From contig NW_027185525.1 in the NCBI RefSeq assembly GCF_040183065.1, positions 1 to 64,000 on the forward strand: a stretch of DNA of 64,000 nucleotides, given 5' to 3'. The stretch is from Periplaneta americana. Lineage: Eukaryota; Arthropoda; Insecta; Blattodea; Blattidae. A program made the position numbers and the translations under genes. The first letter of the stretch is position 1; every line of letters starts with the position of its first letter. The notes under the pieces were generated by a model. That model did no database searches. It was not told the DNA's origin and saw nothing but the letters and a program-made list of their open reading frames with translations. Below, one piece after another: positions 27,674 to 36,821 of the stretch.

Positions 27674-28957
27674 CTAATCCAGTAAAGAATGACGATAAAT
27701 ATTTTGTGTTCGTTCTGGTCCTACAGAAACCATAGAAACATTACATTGGAGTGTATTTTCTATAAATTCGATGTACTTTTTACAATTCTCTGGAAGTTGA
27801 TCATAATCCTTCACTTCGGAAATATCTTCTGTCCAACCTTCTAATTCTTGGTAGATAACTTCCACCAGAGTAGACTTTGTTAAGTTTCCTGGATACACAG
27901 AATAAATTTGCCCGTTGTATCGATACCCCACAGCTATTTTAAGTTTGTCAATTCCCGTAAGAATATCAATTTTTGTCAGTACCACATCGGTAAGACCATT
28001 AACTAAAACAGCATATCGACCCACCACCAAATCCAGCCATCCGCACTTCCTAGGTCTTCCTGTGGTAGCTCCAAACTCTCCGCCAGTTTGTCTTATTTTT
28101 TCACCCAATTCATTATCCAGCTCTGTTGGGAAAGGACCTTCTCCCACTCTGGTGGTATAAGCCTTCATAACCCCTAAAATTCGATTCAACTTTTTAGGAG
28201 AAACTCCTGCACCCGTACAAACACCTCCTGCTGTGGGCGATGACGATGTCACATAGGGGTAAGTACCAAAATTTACATCGAGCATCGTAGCTTGTGCTCC
28301 TTCAAAAAGGACAACCTTGTCTTCTTCTATGGCGTGGTTAACTTCCAATACAGCGTCTATTATTCTGTGCTTTATAAGATTGGTCAAATACATAAAATGA
28401 GTAAAAATTTCTTCTACATCAAAACCAGTTTGTCCATAATGGTTCAAAAGAGCGTTTTTTTCTGATACATTCCACGCAAGTTTTTCTTTAAATTTTTGTG
28501 GCTCTAATAAATCGCCCATTCGTATCCCTACACGCCCTACTTTATCTACATAGCAAGGTCCTACCCCTCTGTGTGTCGTACCTATTTTACCCTCGCCCAT
28601 AGCTTCTTCTTTAGCTTTGTCCAAGGCAATATGGTAAGGCATAATAATATGAGCCCTTTGATCAATAAAAAGGTTATCTACTTTTTTACCCCTACTCTCC
28701 AAACTTTCTATTTCTTTTAGAAGCACATCAATATCTACAACTACACCGGCTCCAATAATACATTTACCAGGAGAACTCATCATTCCTGATGGGAGGAGGT
28801 GAAGAACAAATTTTTGATCGTGGATGACAACTGTATGCCCTGCATTATTACCCCCTTGATAACGCACAACATAGTCCGATTTTGGCGAGAGGACATCGAT
28901 AATTTTGCCTTTTCCTTCATCTCCCCATTGTGTACCTAGTACAACATAAGTTTTCAT
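27674..28957 (-). CDS. purA: Adenylosuccinate synthetase
   Basis: The true start is the ATG at 28957 (AAGGAGAAATAGT upstream, inside the end of hpt), giving 427 residues, the usual length. GDEGKGK (12-18) is the GTP-binding loop; NAGHT (about 40), the TTHRGVGPCYVDK segment and TTGRPRKCGW complete the signature. It joins IMP and aspartate using GTP. With hpt upstream and purB downstream it turns salvaged hypoxanthine into AMP. Confidence 0.97.
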   Translation of the reverse strand: MKTYVVLGTQWGDEGKGKIIDVLSPKSDYVVRYQGGNNAGHTVVIHDQKFVLHLLPSGMMSSPGKCIIGAGVVVDIDVLLKEIESLESRGKKVDNLFIDQRAHIIMPYHIALDKAKEEAMGEGKIGTTHRGVGPCYVDKVGRVGIRMGDLLEPQKFKEKLAWNVSEKNALLNHYGQTGFDVEEIFTHFMYLTNLIKHRIIDAVLEVNHAIEEDKVVLFEGAQATMLDVNFGTYPYVTSSSPTAGGVCTGAGVSPKKLNRILGVMKAYTTRVGEGPFPTELDNELGEKIRQTGGEFGATTGRPRKCGWLDLVVGRYAVLVNGLTDVVLTKIDILTGIDKLKIAVGYRYNGQIYSVYPGNLTKSTLVEVIYQELEGWTEDISEVKDYDQLPENCKKYIEFIENTLQCNVSMVSVGPERTQNIYRHSLLD

Positions 28958-28958
28958 A

Positions 28959-29495
28959 CTATTTCTCCTTGTTAAAGCAAACTCGCCGAATATCTGGCAA
29001 TGTCCTATATTTTTGAGCAAAATCGATTCCATAACCGACAACAAAATCATCTGGAATAACCTGTCCTACATAATCTACAGGTATACTGACCTCCCTCCGT
29101 TCAGGTTTATCTAAGAGAGTACAGATTTTTAAATTTTTGGGTTCTCTTGTACTGAGCATCCCAACCACTTTAGATAAGGTATGTCCTGTATCGATAATAT
29201 CCTCTACTAAAATCACATTTTTATTGTAGATATCGTCTTCTAAATCTTTGATAATTTTCACATCTCGAGAGCTCTTCAAATCGTTCCCATAACTGGAGAC
29301 CGTCATAAAATCGATAGTGGCATTCACTGTTAGTTTTCTCACCAAATCGGATAAAAAAATTACAGAACCACGTAACAGCCCAACAAGCAAAACTTCCTGT
29401 CCTTGAAAATCCTTGTTAATTTGAGTGGCTAAAGTTATAATAATCTTGGAAATTTCTTTTTGAGATATCAAAGGTTCTAAAGTATACTCCAGCAA
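28959..29495 (-). CDS. hpt: Hypoxanthine phosphoribosyltransferase
   Basis: A 178-residue type I PRTase has VILVEDIIDTGHTL (94-107) as the PRPP loop and VPDDFVVGYGID-like purine-contact residues near the end. The start is a TTG at 29495 with GGGGG four bases further upstream; no ATG lies nearby in frame. It salvages hypoxanthine (and guanine) to IMP (GMP). Its stop codon is adjacent to the purA start, so translation is coupled. Confidence 0.93.
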   Translation of the reverse strand: MLEYTLEPLISQKEISKIIITLATQINKDFQGQEVLLVGLLRGSVIFLSDLVRKLTVNATIDFMTVSSYGNDLKSSRDVKIIKDLEDDIYNKNVILVEDIIDTGHTLSKVVGMLSTREPKNLKICTLLDKPERREVSIPVDYVGQVIPDDFVVGYGIDFAQKYRTLPDIRRVCFNKEK

Positions 29496-29758
29496 AATGC
29501 CCCCACTTGTTCTGGTGCTTTGTATAAAGTTATTATGTTTTAAAAAACACCCTTTTAAGATAATCAGAAGAGAAAAAAATTTTAACTTTTTTTAGACTTT
29601 ATGGATTTTCATAGTTTCCAAAATAAAAAACTTCTTCGTTTTTACGCTAGTTTGAGATTATTTCAAATAAAATTTCTTGACTTTGATGACAAATAATAGT
29701 AAGCTTGAAAGGGTAGGGTATGTATTGCCCTCTTCTCACTCAAAAAAGGAGGAACAAA

Positions 29759-31084
29759 GTGGAAGGAAAAAAATTCAAATTCTGGAGTATTGTATTCTTA
29801 GGAATTAACAGCATTGTTGGTGCTGGAATCTTTATTACACCGAGTAAAGCTTATGCTGCTTTGGGTGTAAACAGTTTGTATGTGTTGTTACTGTGTGCTG
29901 TGATTGCCACTATTATGGCACTTTGTTTTGCCGAAATGGCAGGAAAATTTTCAGAAACTGGTGGACCTTATGTTTATGTCAGAGAAACTTATGGTAAATT
30001 TTGGGGATTCCAAGTCGGGTTCATTCGTTTTATTGTAGGATGTATGGCTTGGGGAGCGAATATGATTGCTGTCCCAACAGCACTCTCTGTAGTTAATCCT
30101 TGGTTTAACACCTCATCTGGTAAAGCAATTACTTCTATTGTTCTCATTGTGTTAATCACACTTGTTAACTTAAGAGGAGTCAAATCTTCCGAGGTTTTTA
30201 ACAATGTTTTAACCATCATTAAATTTGTACCATTACTCATTTTTATTGTAACAGGTATCTTTTTTATTCAGTGGTCTAATTTTTCAGCACCTCCTACAGA
30301 CGTTGTCCGTCCGTTTAGTTTAAGTGCACTAGGAGGAGGATTTCTCTTACTGATTTATTCGTTCTATGGCTTTGAAAATATCGGAGTAGCCGCCCAAGAA
30401 ATGGAAAATCCTACTAAAAATATCCCAAGAGCCATCTTTTCAGTTATGATTATTCTCACTGTGGTTTATTTCTTCATCTACTTTAATGCCATTGGTATTT
30501 TAGGACAAGGAATGCTTACTACAGGGGCTCCTATTGGTGATGCTATGGCAGCTTATATGGGTAGCTGGGCAAGAAATGTTGTTGTTGCTGTCTCCGTTAT
30601 TTCTATGATCGGGTTCAGTTTAGCTACCGCTTTTGCCAGTGCCAGAAACAGTGTACCGTTATCCAAAGATCATTTTTTACCAGAAAAAATGGCAGAAAAT
30701 AATGCTAATGGTGTTCCAGGTACATCCATTATCACCGTTATGATTATTACTATCTTGATTGTTCTTGTTTCTGTTTATACATCTGAAGACACTTTTGTCT
30801 TTTTAGTAGCGGTGAGCGGAATTGGTCGTTTTTTACAGTATATTCCTGTCAATATGGCCGTATTAAAAGCTAGAAAATTGGGTATTGCTGGGTCTTTTAA
30901 ATTAGCTTTTGCAGGAATTTTAGTTCCTATTTCTATTATTGTTTCCATTATTTGTTTAGTTTCTTCCATTATGAAAGATCTAAAAATATTATGGGTAGGA
31001 GTTTTACCTCTTATTATCCTTTCTCTTTTGGTATGGGTTTTATATTCTAAACCAAGAGCAGAAAAAATGGCTAAAAAAAGCTAG
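29759..31084 (+). CDS. APC-family amino-acid permease beside aspartate decarboxylase
   Basis: I start at the GTG at 29759, six bases after a perfect AAGGAGG. An ATG at 29720 in the same frame has a poorer site and would add 13 unlikely residues. The 441-residue, twelve-helix protein carries LGINSIVGAGIFITPSKAY in helix 1 and GFENIGVAAQEMENPTKNIPRAI in helix 6. It is paralogous to the permease at 19662. The next gene encodes aspartate 4-decarboxylase, so it may import aspartate or exchange it for alanine. Confidence 0.9.
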   Translation: MEGKKFKFWSIVFLGINSIVGAGIFITPSKAYAALGVNSLYVLLLCAVIATIMALCFAEMAGKFSETGGPYVYVRETYGKFWGFQVGFIRFIVGCMAWGANMIAVPTALSVVNPWFNTSSGKAITSIVLIVLITLVNLRGVKSSEVFNNVLTIIKFVPLLIFIVTGIFFIQWSNFSAPPTDVVRPFSLSALGGGFLLLIYSFYGFENIGVAAQEMENPTKNIPRAIFSVMIILTVVYFFIYFNAIGILGQGMLTTGAPIGDAMAAYMGSWARNVVVAVSVISMIGFSLATAFASARNSVPLSKDHFLPEKMAENNANGVPGTSIITVMIITILIVLVSVYTSEDTFVFLVAVSGIGRFLQYIPVNMAVLKARKLGIAGSFKLAFAGILVPISIIVSIICLVSSIMKDLKILWVGVLPLIILSLLVWVLYSKPRAEKMAKKS

Positions 31085-31160
31085 TATTATTTATTAAACT
31101 GTCCTTTTCTTTTACAGATCCGTAAGAGGGAAGGACCAAAATCATTAAAGGAGACGCATC

Positions 31161-32735
31161 ATGAGTCGTGATTATTCAAAATTTCAGCATCTGAGTCCAT
31201 TCGAGATTAAAGATGAGTTGATTAGCCTTGCTACCGAAAAACTCGGCAGTAAAATGCTCAATGCAGGAAGAGGGAATCCAAATTTTATTTCCACTCTCCC
31301 AAGAGAAGCATTCTTTCAATTAGGAATGTTCGCATTACAAGAAGCAGAAAGATTTTTTAGTTATATGCCCAGTTTAGGAGCTACTCCTGAAAGTAATGGA
31401 ATGGATATAAGATTTGATGCTTTTGTCAACAAACATCATCATAAACCAGGAGTGCAACTCTTAAAAAAAGTGGTGGCTTATGTTTGGGAAAAAATGGGAA
31501 TTTCCAAAAACGATCTTCTCGTAGAATTTGTCAATGGAATTCTTGGGGATAACTATCCTGTTCCTCCTAGAATGCTCAAATATACCGAGCAAATCTCGGC
31601 TAAATATGTTTTACAAGAAATGGGATACACCAAATCTATTGACACAGTAGACTTGTTTGCCACAGAAGGTGGAACAGCCGCTATGACCTATATCTTTCAA
31701 TCCCTGAACAAGAATGGGATTATTAAAAAAGGGGATAAAATTGCTTTAGGAATGCCTATCTTTGTCCCTTATATTGAGATCCCTCATTTGGCTGAGTACC
31801 AATTAGTAGAAATTGGGGTCAATGGAACACATGATAGTAACTGGCAGTATGACGATAAAGAACTAGAAAAACTTTTAGATCCAGAGATCAAAGCTTTCTT
31901 TGTGGTTAACCCAACCAACCCTGCATCTGTAAAAATCAAAGATGCAAGTTTAAGAAAAATTGCCGAAATCGTAAAAAAAAGACCTGATTTAATCTTATTG
32001 ACCGACGATGTATACGCCACCTTCGCCAATAATTTTGAATCTCTTTTTAATATCTGCCCTAAAAACACTATTCTTGTTTATTCTTACTCCAAATATTTTG
32101 GTGCTACTGGTTGGAGACTCGGTGTGATTGCTTTAGCTAAAGACAATGTCATTGATGAACTCATCCAAAAACTTCCAGAGGATCTCAACAAAGAGTTAGA
32201 CCATCGTTATTCTCCTGTTGTTGTAGAACCAAGAAAAATGAAATTTATTGATAGAATGGTAGCCGATAGTCGTTCTATTGGACTTAACCATACGGCTGGA
32301 GCTTCTACTCCTCAACAAATTCAAATGGCACTTTTCTCTTTATCAGAACTCATTGATGAAAAACAAGAGTTTAAAACTTCTATGAAAAAAATGAAACACG
32401 ATCGTTATTTCGCTCTGTACCAAGGTATCGGAATTGATGCTCCTCATGATGAAAATGATGTGCACTACTACCATATTGTGCCTATGGGTCGCTTAGGCTC
32501 TCGTATTTACGGCAAAGAGTTTGGAGATTGGATGGAATCTAACAAAAAGAATATAGAAGTTCTTTTTGATATGGCCGAACTCGGAGTTGTTTTACTTCCA
32601 GCAGATGGATTTGGTGTAAAAGAACCTCTTTCCGTAAGAGTTTCTCTTTCTAACTTAACTGCTGCGAACTATTCTGAAATTGGAGTTCGTATGAGAAGTT
32701 TGATTGACACTTATTACAAAGAATTCAAAAAATAA
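31161..32735 (+). CDS. aspD: Aspartate 4-decarboxylase / aspartate aminotransferase (PLP)
   Basis: This 524-residue fold-type I PLP enzyme matches the large bifunctional aspartate 4-decarboxylases. Landmarks are NAGRGNPNF (34-42), ATEGGTAAM (167-175), NPTNPA (250-255), TDDVYATF (281-288) and SYSKYFGATGWRLG with the PLP lysine near 311. It converts aspartate to alanine and CO2, consuming a proton. AAGGAGACGC precedes the ATG. The APC permease lies 76 bases upstream, so they probably work as an uptake-decarboxylation pair. Confidence 0.92.
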   Translation: MSRDYSKFQHLSPFEIKDELISLATEKLGSKMLNAGRGNPNFISTLPREAFFQLGMFALQEAERFFSYMPSLGATPESNGMDIRFDAFVNKHHHKPGVQLLKKVVAYVWEKMGISKNDLLVEFVNGILGDNYPVPPRMLKYTEQISAKYVLQEMGYTKSIDTVDLFATEGGTAAMTYIFQSLNKNGIIKKGDKIALGMPIFVPYIEIPHLAEYQLVEIGVNGTHDSNWQYDDKELEKLLDPEIKAFFVVNPTNPASVKIKDASLRKIAEIVKKRPDLILLTDDVYATFANNFESLFNICPKNTILVYSYSKYFGATGWRLGVIALAKDNVIDELIQKLPEDLNKELDHRYSPVVVEPRKMKFIDRMVADSRSIGLNHTAGASTPQQIQMALFSLSELIDEKQEFKTSMKKMKHDRYFALYQGIGIDAPHDENDVHYYHIVPMGRLGSRIYGKEFGDWMESNKKNIEVLFDMAELGVVLLPADGFGVKEPLSVRVSLSNLTAANYSEIGVRMRSLIDTYYKEFKK

Positions 32736-32746
32736 TGACTCATTGG

Positions 32747-32767
32747 AGCCCTCTTTCTCTGAGGGCT
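32747..32767 (+). terminator. Terminator after aspD
   Basis: AGCCCTC pairs with GAGGGCT around a 7-base loop, 12 bases after the stop, followed by a T-rich stretch. Confidence 0.6.
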
Positions 32768-32920
32768 TCAATCTTTGTTTATATTTCATCTACACTGAGT
32801 TGGTTAGGATTGTTCTTGCTTGTTTTTGTAAAGAGTGATAATTCTATATAAAAAAATTTCTTTTACTCTCTAAAAGGTCTTACCTTTGTTTCTCTTCAAA
32901 ATTCTTGCCAAGAGGTTATC

Positions 32921-33409
32921 ATGAAAACTGCCGTTGTATACTACTCCTTAGAAGGACATACCAAAAATATTGTTCAACAAATTCAAGAAAAATATCCTGT
33001 GGATTGTTTAGAACTGCAAGAAGAAAAACGACCTAGTAAGACAAATTTCTTAACCAAAGTATTTTGGGGAGGAAGACAAATTCTTGTTGCCTCCAGTATA
33101 AAACCCTATACTTTTACTCCTGAGGAGTATCAGACAATCATTATTGGAACACCTGTTTGGGCTTGGACTTTTGTACCTGCTTTGAAAGATTTTTTCAAAA
33201 ATTATGCCTCCCGCATTCAAAATAAAAAAATTATCTTATTTGCCAATCATGAAGGTGGACCAAGAGAAGTCATTCAAAATCTGACTCAGGCTTTACCTAA
33301 TAATACCGTTGTCTTTTCGGCACTTTTTAATCAAAGTAAAAAACTAAAAGAACAAACGGAAAAAGAAATTCAGGATTTTATAGAACAATTGAAAAATTAT
33401 CTTGTTTAA
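32921..33409 (+). CDS. Flavodoxin-like FMN protein
   Basis: A 162-residue protein starts with VVYYSLEGHTKNIVQQI, a phosphate-binding loop for FMN, and has IIIGTPVWAWTFVPALKDFF in the middle, typical of flavodoxins of the NAD(P)H-oxidoreductase-like group. The N-terminal loop is short (YSLEGHTK for YSxTGNTK). It probably carries electrons or acts with the aldo/keto reductase that converges on it. AGAGGTTATC precedes the ATG. Confidence 0.85.
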   Translation: MKTAVVYYSLEGHTKNIVQQIQEKYPVDCLELQEEKRPSKTNFLTKVFWGGRQILVASSIKPYTFTPEEYQTIIIGTPVWAWTFVPALKDFFKNYASRIQNKKIILFANHEGGPREVIQNLTQALPNNTVVFSALFNQSKKLKEQTEKEIQDFIEQLKNYLV

Positions 33410-33435
33410 TATGAATGATATTCATCACCGCCGAA

Positions 33436-33457
33436 GGGGAAGACAAGAGTCTTCCCC
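33436..33457. terminator. Convergent terminator hairpin
   Basis: A perfect 9-bp stem (GGGGAAGAC / GTCTTCCCC) with a 4-base loop lies between two genes ending towards each other. Confidence 0.75.
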
Positions 33458-33472
33458 AACAAATTCCGCTTT

Positions 33473-34276
33473 TTATTTGTCCCAAACAGGAGCAAAATCT
33501 GGATTTACAATGCGTTCCCCTCGATCTAAGGTTGCAATTTTTGCTATATCTTCTGCATCCAATTTTAAATTTACAGATTTTAAATTAGTCTCCAAATTGG
33601 CTCGTTTTTTAGAGGAAGGAATCACGGCAAATCCTTGCTGTAAAAGCCAAGCTAATGTAACATCCACAGGAGTACTACCGTGTCGAGCAGCGATACCTTG
33701 TATGACAGGGTCTTCTACCACCTTGCCTCTAGCCAAAGGCATATAAGCCGTAATATGTATGTTTTGAGCCTTACAAAAGTCCAATAGTTTTTTATTTTGT
33801 AAATAAGGATGAACTTCTACTTGATTAGTCGCAATTTCTTTAGCTCCCAGTATTTTAAACGACTGCTCTAAAAGATCTATAGTAAAATTAGAAACTCCAA
33901 TTAATCTGGTTAGACCTTCCATTTTAGCCTGTGCCAAAAGTTCCATATAAACATGCAAAGGCACCTCCGCATTAGCCCAGTGGATGAGTGTTAAATCGAC
34001 CTGTTCCATTTGGAGTTTTTCCAAACTCTCTTTTAAAGAGGGAATGAATTTCTCTTTGGAAAAATTTTCTATCCAAACTTTGGTTGTCACAAAAATCTCA
34101 TCTCTAGGAACTCCACTTTGAGCAATAGCACGACCAACTCCACCCTCATTTTCATAAATCTGTGCTGTATCAATATGTCGGTACCCTACCTGTAAGCCAT
34201 TGAGTACAGAATCAAAAGCTTCTTGATCCTTTTGTAGGAATGTTCCTAGTCCAATTTTTGGTATATCTTGGAGCAT
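33473..34276 (-). CDS. Aldo/keto reductase
   Basis: This 267-residue TIM-barrel reductase has GYRHIDTAQIYENE (catalytic Asp and Tyr), TTKVWIENF (catalytic Lys), LIHW, GVSNF, and the NADPH-binding VIPSSKKRANLETN near the end. It resembles 2,5-diketo-D-gluconate reductase-type enzymes (Dkg). AAGGAGGAG precedes the ATG. It reduces a carbonyl with NADPH; the exact substrate is not readable. Confidence 0.93.
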   Translation of the reverse strand: MLQDIPKIGLGTFLQKDQEAFDSVLNGLQVGYRHIDTAQIYENEGGVGRAIAQSGVPRDEIFVTTKVWIENFSKEKFIPSLKESLEKLQMEQVDLTLIHWANAEVPLHVYMELLAQAKMEGLTRLIGVSNFTIDLLEQSFKILGAKEIATNQVEVHPYLQNKKLLDFCKAQNIHITAYMPLARGKVVEDPVIQGIAARHGSTPVDVTLAWLLQQGFAVIPSSKKRANLETNLKSVNLKLDAEDIAKIATLDRGERIVNPDFAPVWDK

Positions 34277-34382
34277 ATACTCCTCCTTTTTAAAATTTGT
34301 AACTTACTACCATATAATAAATAAGTCCAGATAAAATATACCTTATAAAAAATCTAAGTCAATTAGGCACTTTTTGGTGTGT

Positions 34383-34402
34383 GGCTTACCAAACGGTAAG
34401 CC
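34383..34402. terminator. Hairpin after MarR gene
   Basis: A perfect 8-bp repeat (GGCTTACC / GGTAAGCC, 4-base loop) lies 38 bases beyond the stop of the MarR gene. No T-run follows on that strand, so it may be a terminator of another kind or a regulator site. Confidence 0.45.
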
Positions 34403-34440
34403 TTGTGTATTTTATAGAGTAGAGTAATGGAAATAAAATT

Positions 34441-34971
34441 TTATATATTTTCGTCTTTTAAATTTTTTATAGCACGAGAAAAAAAAGAATAGAATTGTTT
34501 TTTTTCTTCTGGGGTAAAATCTTTTAGGATAATATCCTCACTGGAAGCAAGAATACTATGAAACTCTTGAAAAACATTCCTTGCTTTTGGGGTTAACCTT
34601 AATTTTTTCTTTCTTTCGTCCGTTGTATCAATCTGTCTGGTAATCCAGCCGTCCTTTTCCAACCCTTTAAGCATCGTTGTAATGCTAGACCCACGACGAT
34701 GTAATATAAATTCTAAATCTTTTTGTGTAAATTCATCATTTTCGTGGTGAGCAATAAAACCCAAAGTTCTCCCTTGAACATCGGACAGGTGATATTGAGT
34801 TAATTGTCTACTCATTTTTTCTTTGAGTAAAAAGAGGAGAGTTCTCACAAGAGAATCTAAACTTTCCTCTTCTGGTTTTTCTCCTTTTTTCATACACTTT
34901 TTAAATTTCGGATCAATTTCTGGCATTTTTTTTGATATTTTTTCCCTTCTATGATCCTTTCTTTCTCGCAT
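34441..34971 (-). CDS. MarR-family transcriptional regulator
   Basis: A 176-residue winged-helix protein has a Lys/Arg/Glu-rich 40-residue N-terminal tail, then the MarR core: TLGFIAHHENDEFTQKDLEFILHRRGSSITTMLKGLEKDGWITRQIDTTDERKKKLRLTPKA, with the DERKK wing. It is the last gene of an operon with two ABC half-transporters, which it probably represses. AAGGAGC precedes the ATG, and the gap to the upstream gene is 11 bases. Confidence 0.88.
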   Translation of the reverse strand: MRERKDHRREKISKKMPEIDPKFKKCMKKGEKPEEESLDSLVRTLLFLLKEKMSRQLTQYHLSDVQGRTLGFIAHHENDEFTQKDLEFILHRRGSSITTMLKGLEKDGWITRQIDTTDERKKKLRLTPKARNVFQEFHSILASSEDIILKDFTPEEKKQFYSFFSRAIKNLKDENI

Positions 34972-34982
34972 TTTAGCTCCTT

Positions 34983-36821
34983 TTATACCGCTTGATTTAA
35001 AAATTGACTATGATAAATCTCGGCATAGACTCCATTTTTGGTAAGTAATTCTTCATGATTTCCAACTTCTACTATAGAACCTTTTTCCATTACAAGAATT
35101 TTATCCGCGTTTTGTATTGTAGAAAGTCTATGTGCAATAATAAAACTCGTTCTCCCTTGCATAAGATTTTTCAAAGCTTTTTGAATGAGGAGTTCTGTTC
35201 TGGTATCTACATTAGATGTCGCTTCATCCAAAATTAACACTTCTGGATTGGTCATTAAAGCTCGGGCAATCGATATTAATTGGCATTGCCCTTGGGAAAT
35301 ATTAGTAGCACTTTCATTTAAAAGTGTCTGGTACCCGTGTGGCATTTTATTTACAAAATCCTCTACATAAGTAGCTTGGGTAACATTTTTAAATTGTTCT
35401 TGAGTAATTCCTCTATTTCCATAAACGATATTGTCGTAAATTGTTCCAGAAAACATCCAAACATCCTGTAAAACCATAGCAATGCGACGATGCAGTTCTT
35501 GGTCTGGAATTGCCCTTAAATCCACGCCATCCATGTAAATAGCACCCTTTTGCACATCATAAAATCTTTCTAACAAATTGATCAGGGTAGTTTTACCAGC
35601 ACCTGTATGTCCTACAATAGCCACCATCTCCCCTGATTTGACCGAAAGATTGAAATTTTGTATAATAGGTTCGGTAGAATGATATCCAAATTGAACATTC
35701 TCAAAATCAATTTTTTGATGCCCTATTTTCTTTTGATTAGAATTTATAGTTTCTGGCATATCCGGTTGATCCAGAATTTCAAAAACCCTCTCCGCCGATG
35801 CTACCGTAGACAAAAGATTACTAACGATTCCAGCCATATCTGCCACAGGTTGTGTAAATTGTGAAGTATACTGGAGAAAAGCTTGAATATCCCCAATGCT
35901 AATTCTACCTGTGGCTACCTTCCAACCCCCTGCAACAGCAACTAAAACATATCCTAAATTTTTTATAGCCAACATCAGTGGCATCATCATTCCAACCAAA
36001 AATTTAACCTTCCAGCCTTGGTACAAAGGAGCATTATATTCCTGAAACTGTTGCAAGTATTTTTCTTCTCCATTGAAGCTTTTAATAATCATTTGTCCAT
36101 TATAAGATTCCTCAACGTGGTTGTTAAGTTGTCCCATCTGTTGCATATAAGCTTTTTGATAAGCTCTTGCTTTAGGAGCCATCCACTTAACTACCAAAAA
36201 ACTACAAGGAACAATTAAAAAAGCGACCAATGTTAACTGCCAACTAATAGTGATCATAATATACAAAATACCAAAAAACATAACTATACTCGTGATAGCC
36301 TCTGCTAACCCTTGTTTTAGAGTAGTGGCAATATTATCCATATCGTTCATCATAATAGATATAATATTTCCGTTAGGATGGGTATCAAAATAACTAACAG
36401 GCAAAGTGTTCATTTTCTTTTTTAAAAGATTACGAAAATTCTCCGTAATACGCAGTGAAGTATAAGACATAAGCCACTGACCAATAATTTCAAACACTTT
36501 GGTGATAATATAAATGGATCCACAAAAGATTAAGATATTTTTCAATATTGAAAAATCAAACTCTTTCTGTGGATTCGTCAACTGGTGGAATAATTCCGTA
36601 GTAGCCTCTCCTAATACCTTAGGGATTTGAATTTGTAAAAGTACCGATACAACCGTAAAAATAATAGCAATGCCAAAAAATATGAAATATCTTTTCTTAA
36701 TAGATTTCACAAATTTTTTAAGCGTTTTTTTGGTATTCTTAGGTTTTTGTATCTCAAGATGACGGTTTAACGGTCCTCCTAACCCTTTAGGTGGATTAGA
36801 TTTACTATTTTTCTGGTTCAT
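34983..36821 (-). CDS. ABC-type exporter half-transporter B
   Basis: This 612-residue protein has six N-terminal helices and a C-terminal ATPase with GHTGAGKTT (Walker A), NISQGQCQLISIARAL (signature) and VLILDEATSNVD (Walker B). A 40-residue basic N-terminal extension precedes the membrane part. Its ATG shares a base with the stop codon of the upstream half-transporter (TAATG), so the two are coupled. Such heterodimers (LmrCD, EfrAB type) export drugs or lipids. The signature has C/Q for the usual G-G. Confidence 0.92.
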   Translation of the reverse strand: MNQKNSKSNPPKGLGGPLNRHLEIQKPKNTKKTLKKFVKSIKKRYFIFFGIAIIFTVVSVLLQIQIPKVLGEATTELFHQLTNPQKEFDFSILKNILIFCGSIYIITKVFEIIGQWLMSYTSLRITENFRNLLKKKMNTLPVSYFDTHPNGNIISIMMNDMDNIATTLKQGLAEAITSIVMFFGILYIMITISWQLTLVAFLIVPCSFLVVKWMAPKARAYQKAYMQQMGQLNNHVEESYNGQMIIKSFNGEEKYLQQFQEYNAPLYQGWKVKFLVGMMMPLMLAIKNLGYVLVAVAGGWKVATGRISIGDIQAFLQYTSQFTQPVADMAGIVSNLLSTVASAERVFEILDQPDMPETINSNQKKIGHQKIDFENVQFGYHSTEPIIQNFNLSVKSGEMVAIVGHTGAGKTTLINLLERFYDVQKGAIYMDGVDLRAIPDQELHRRIAMVLQDVWMFSGTIYDNIVYGNRGITQEQFKNVTQATYVEDFVNKMPHGYQTLLNESATNISQGQCQLISIARALMTNPEVLILDEATSNVDTRTELLIQKALKNLMQGRTSFIIAHRLSTIQNADKILVMEKGSIVEVGNHEELLTKNGVYAEIYHSQFLNQAV

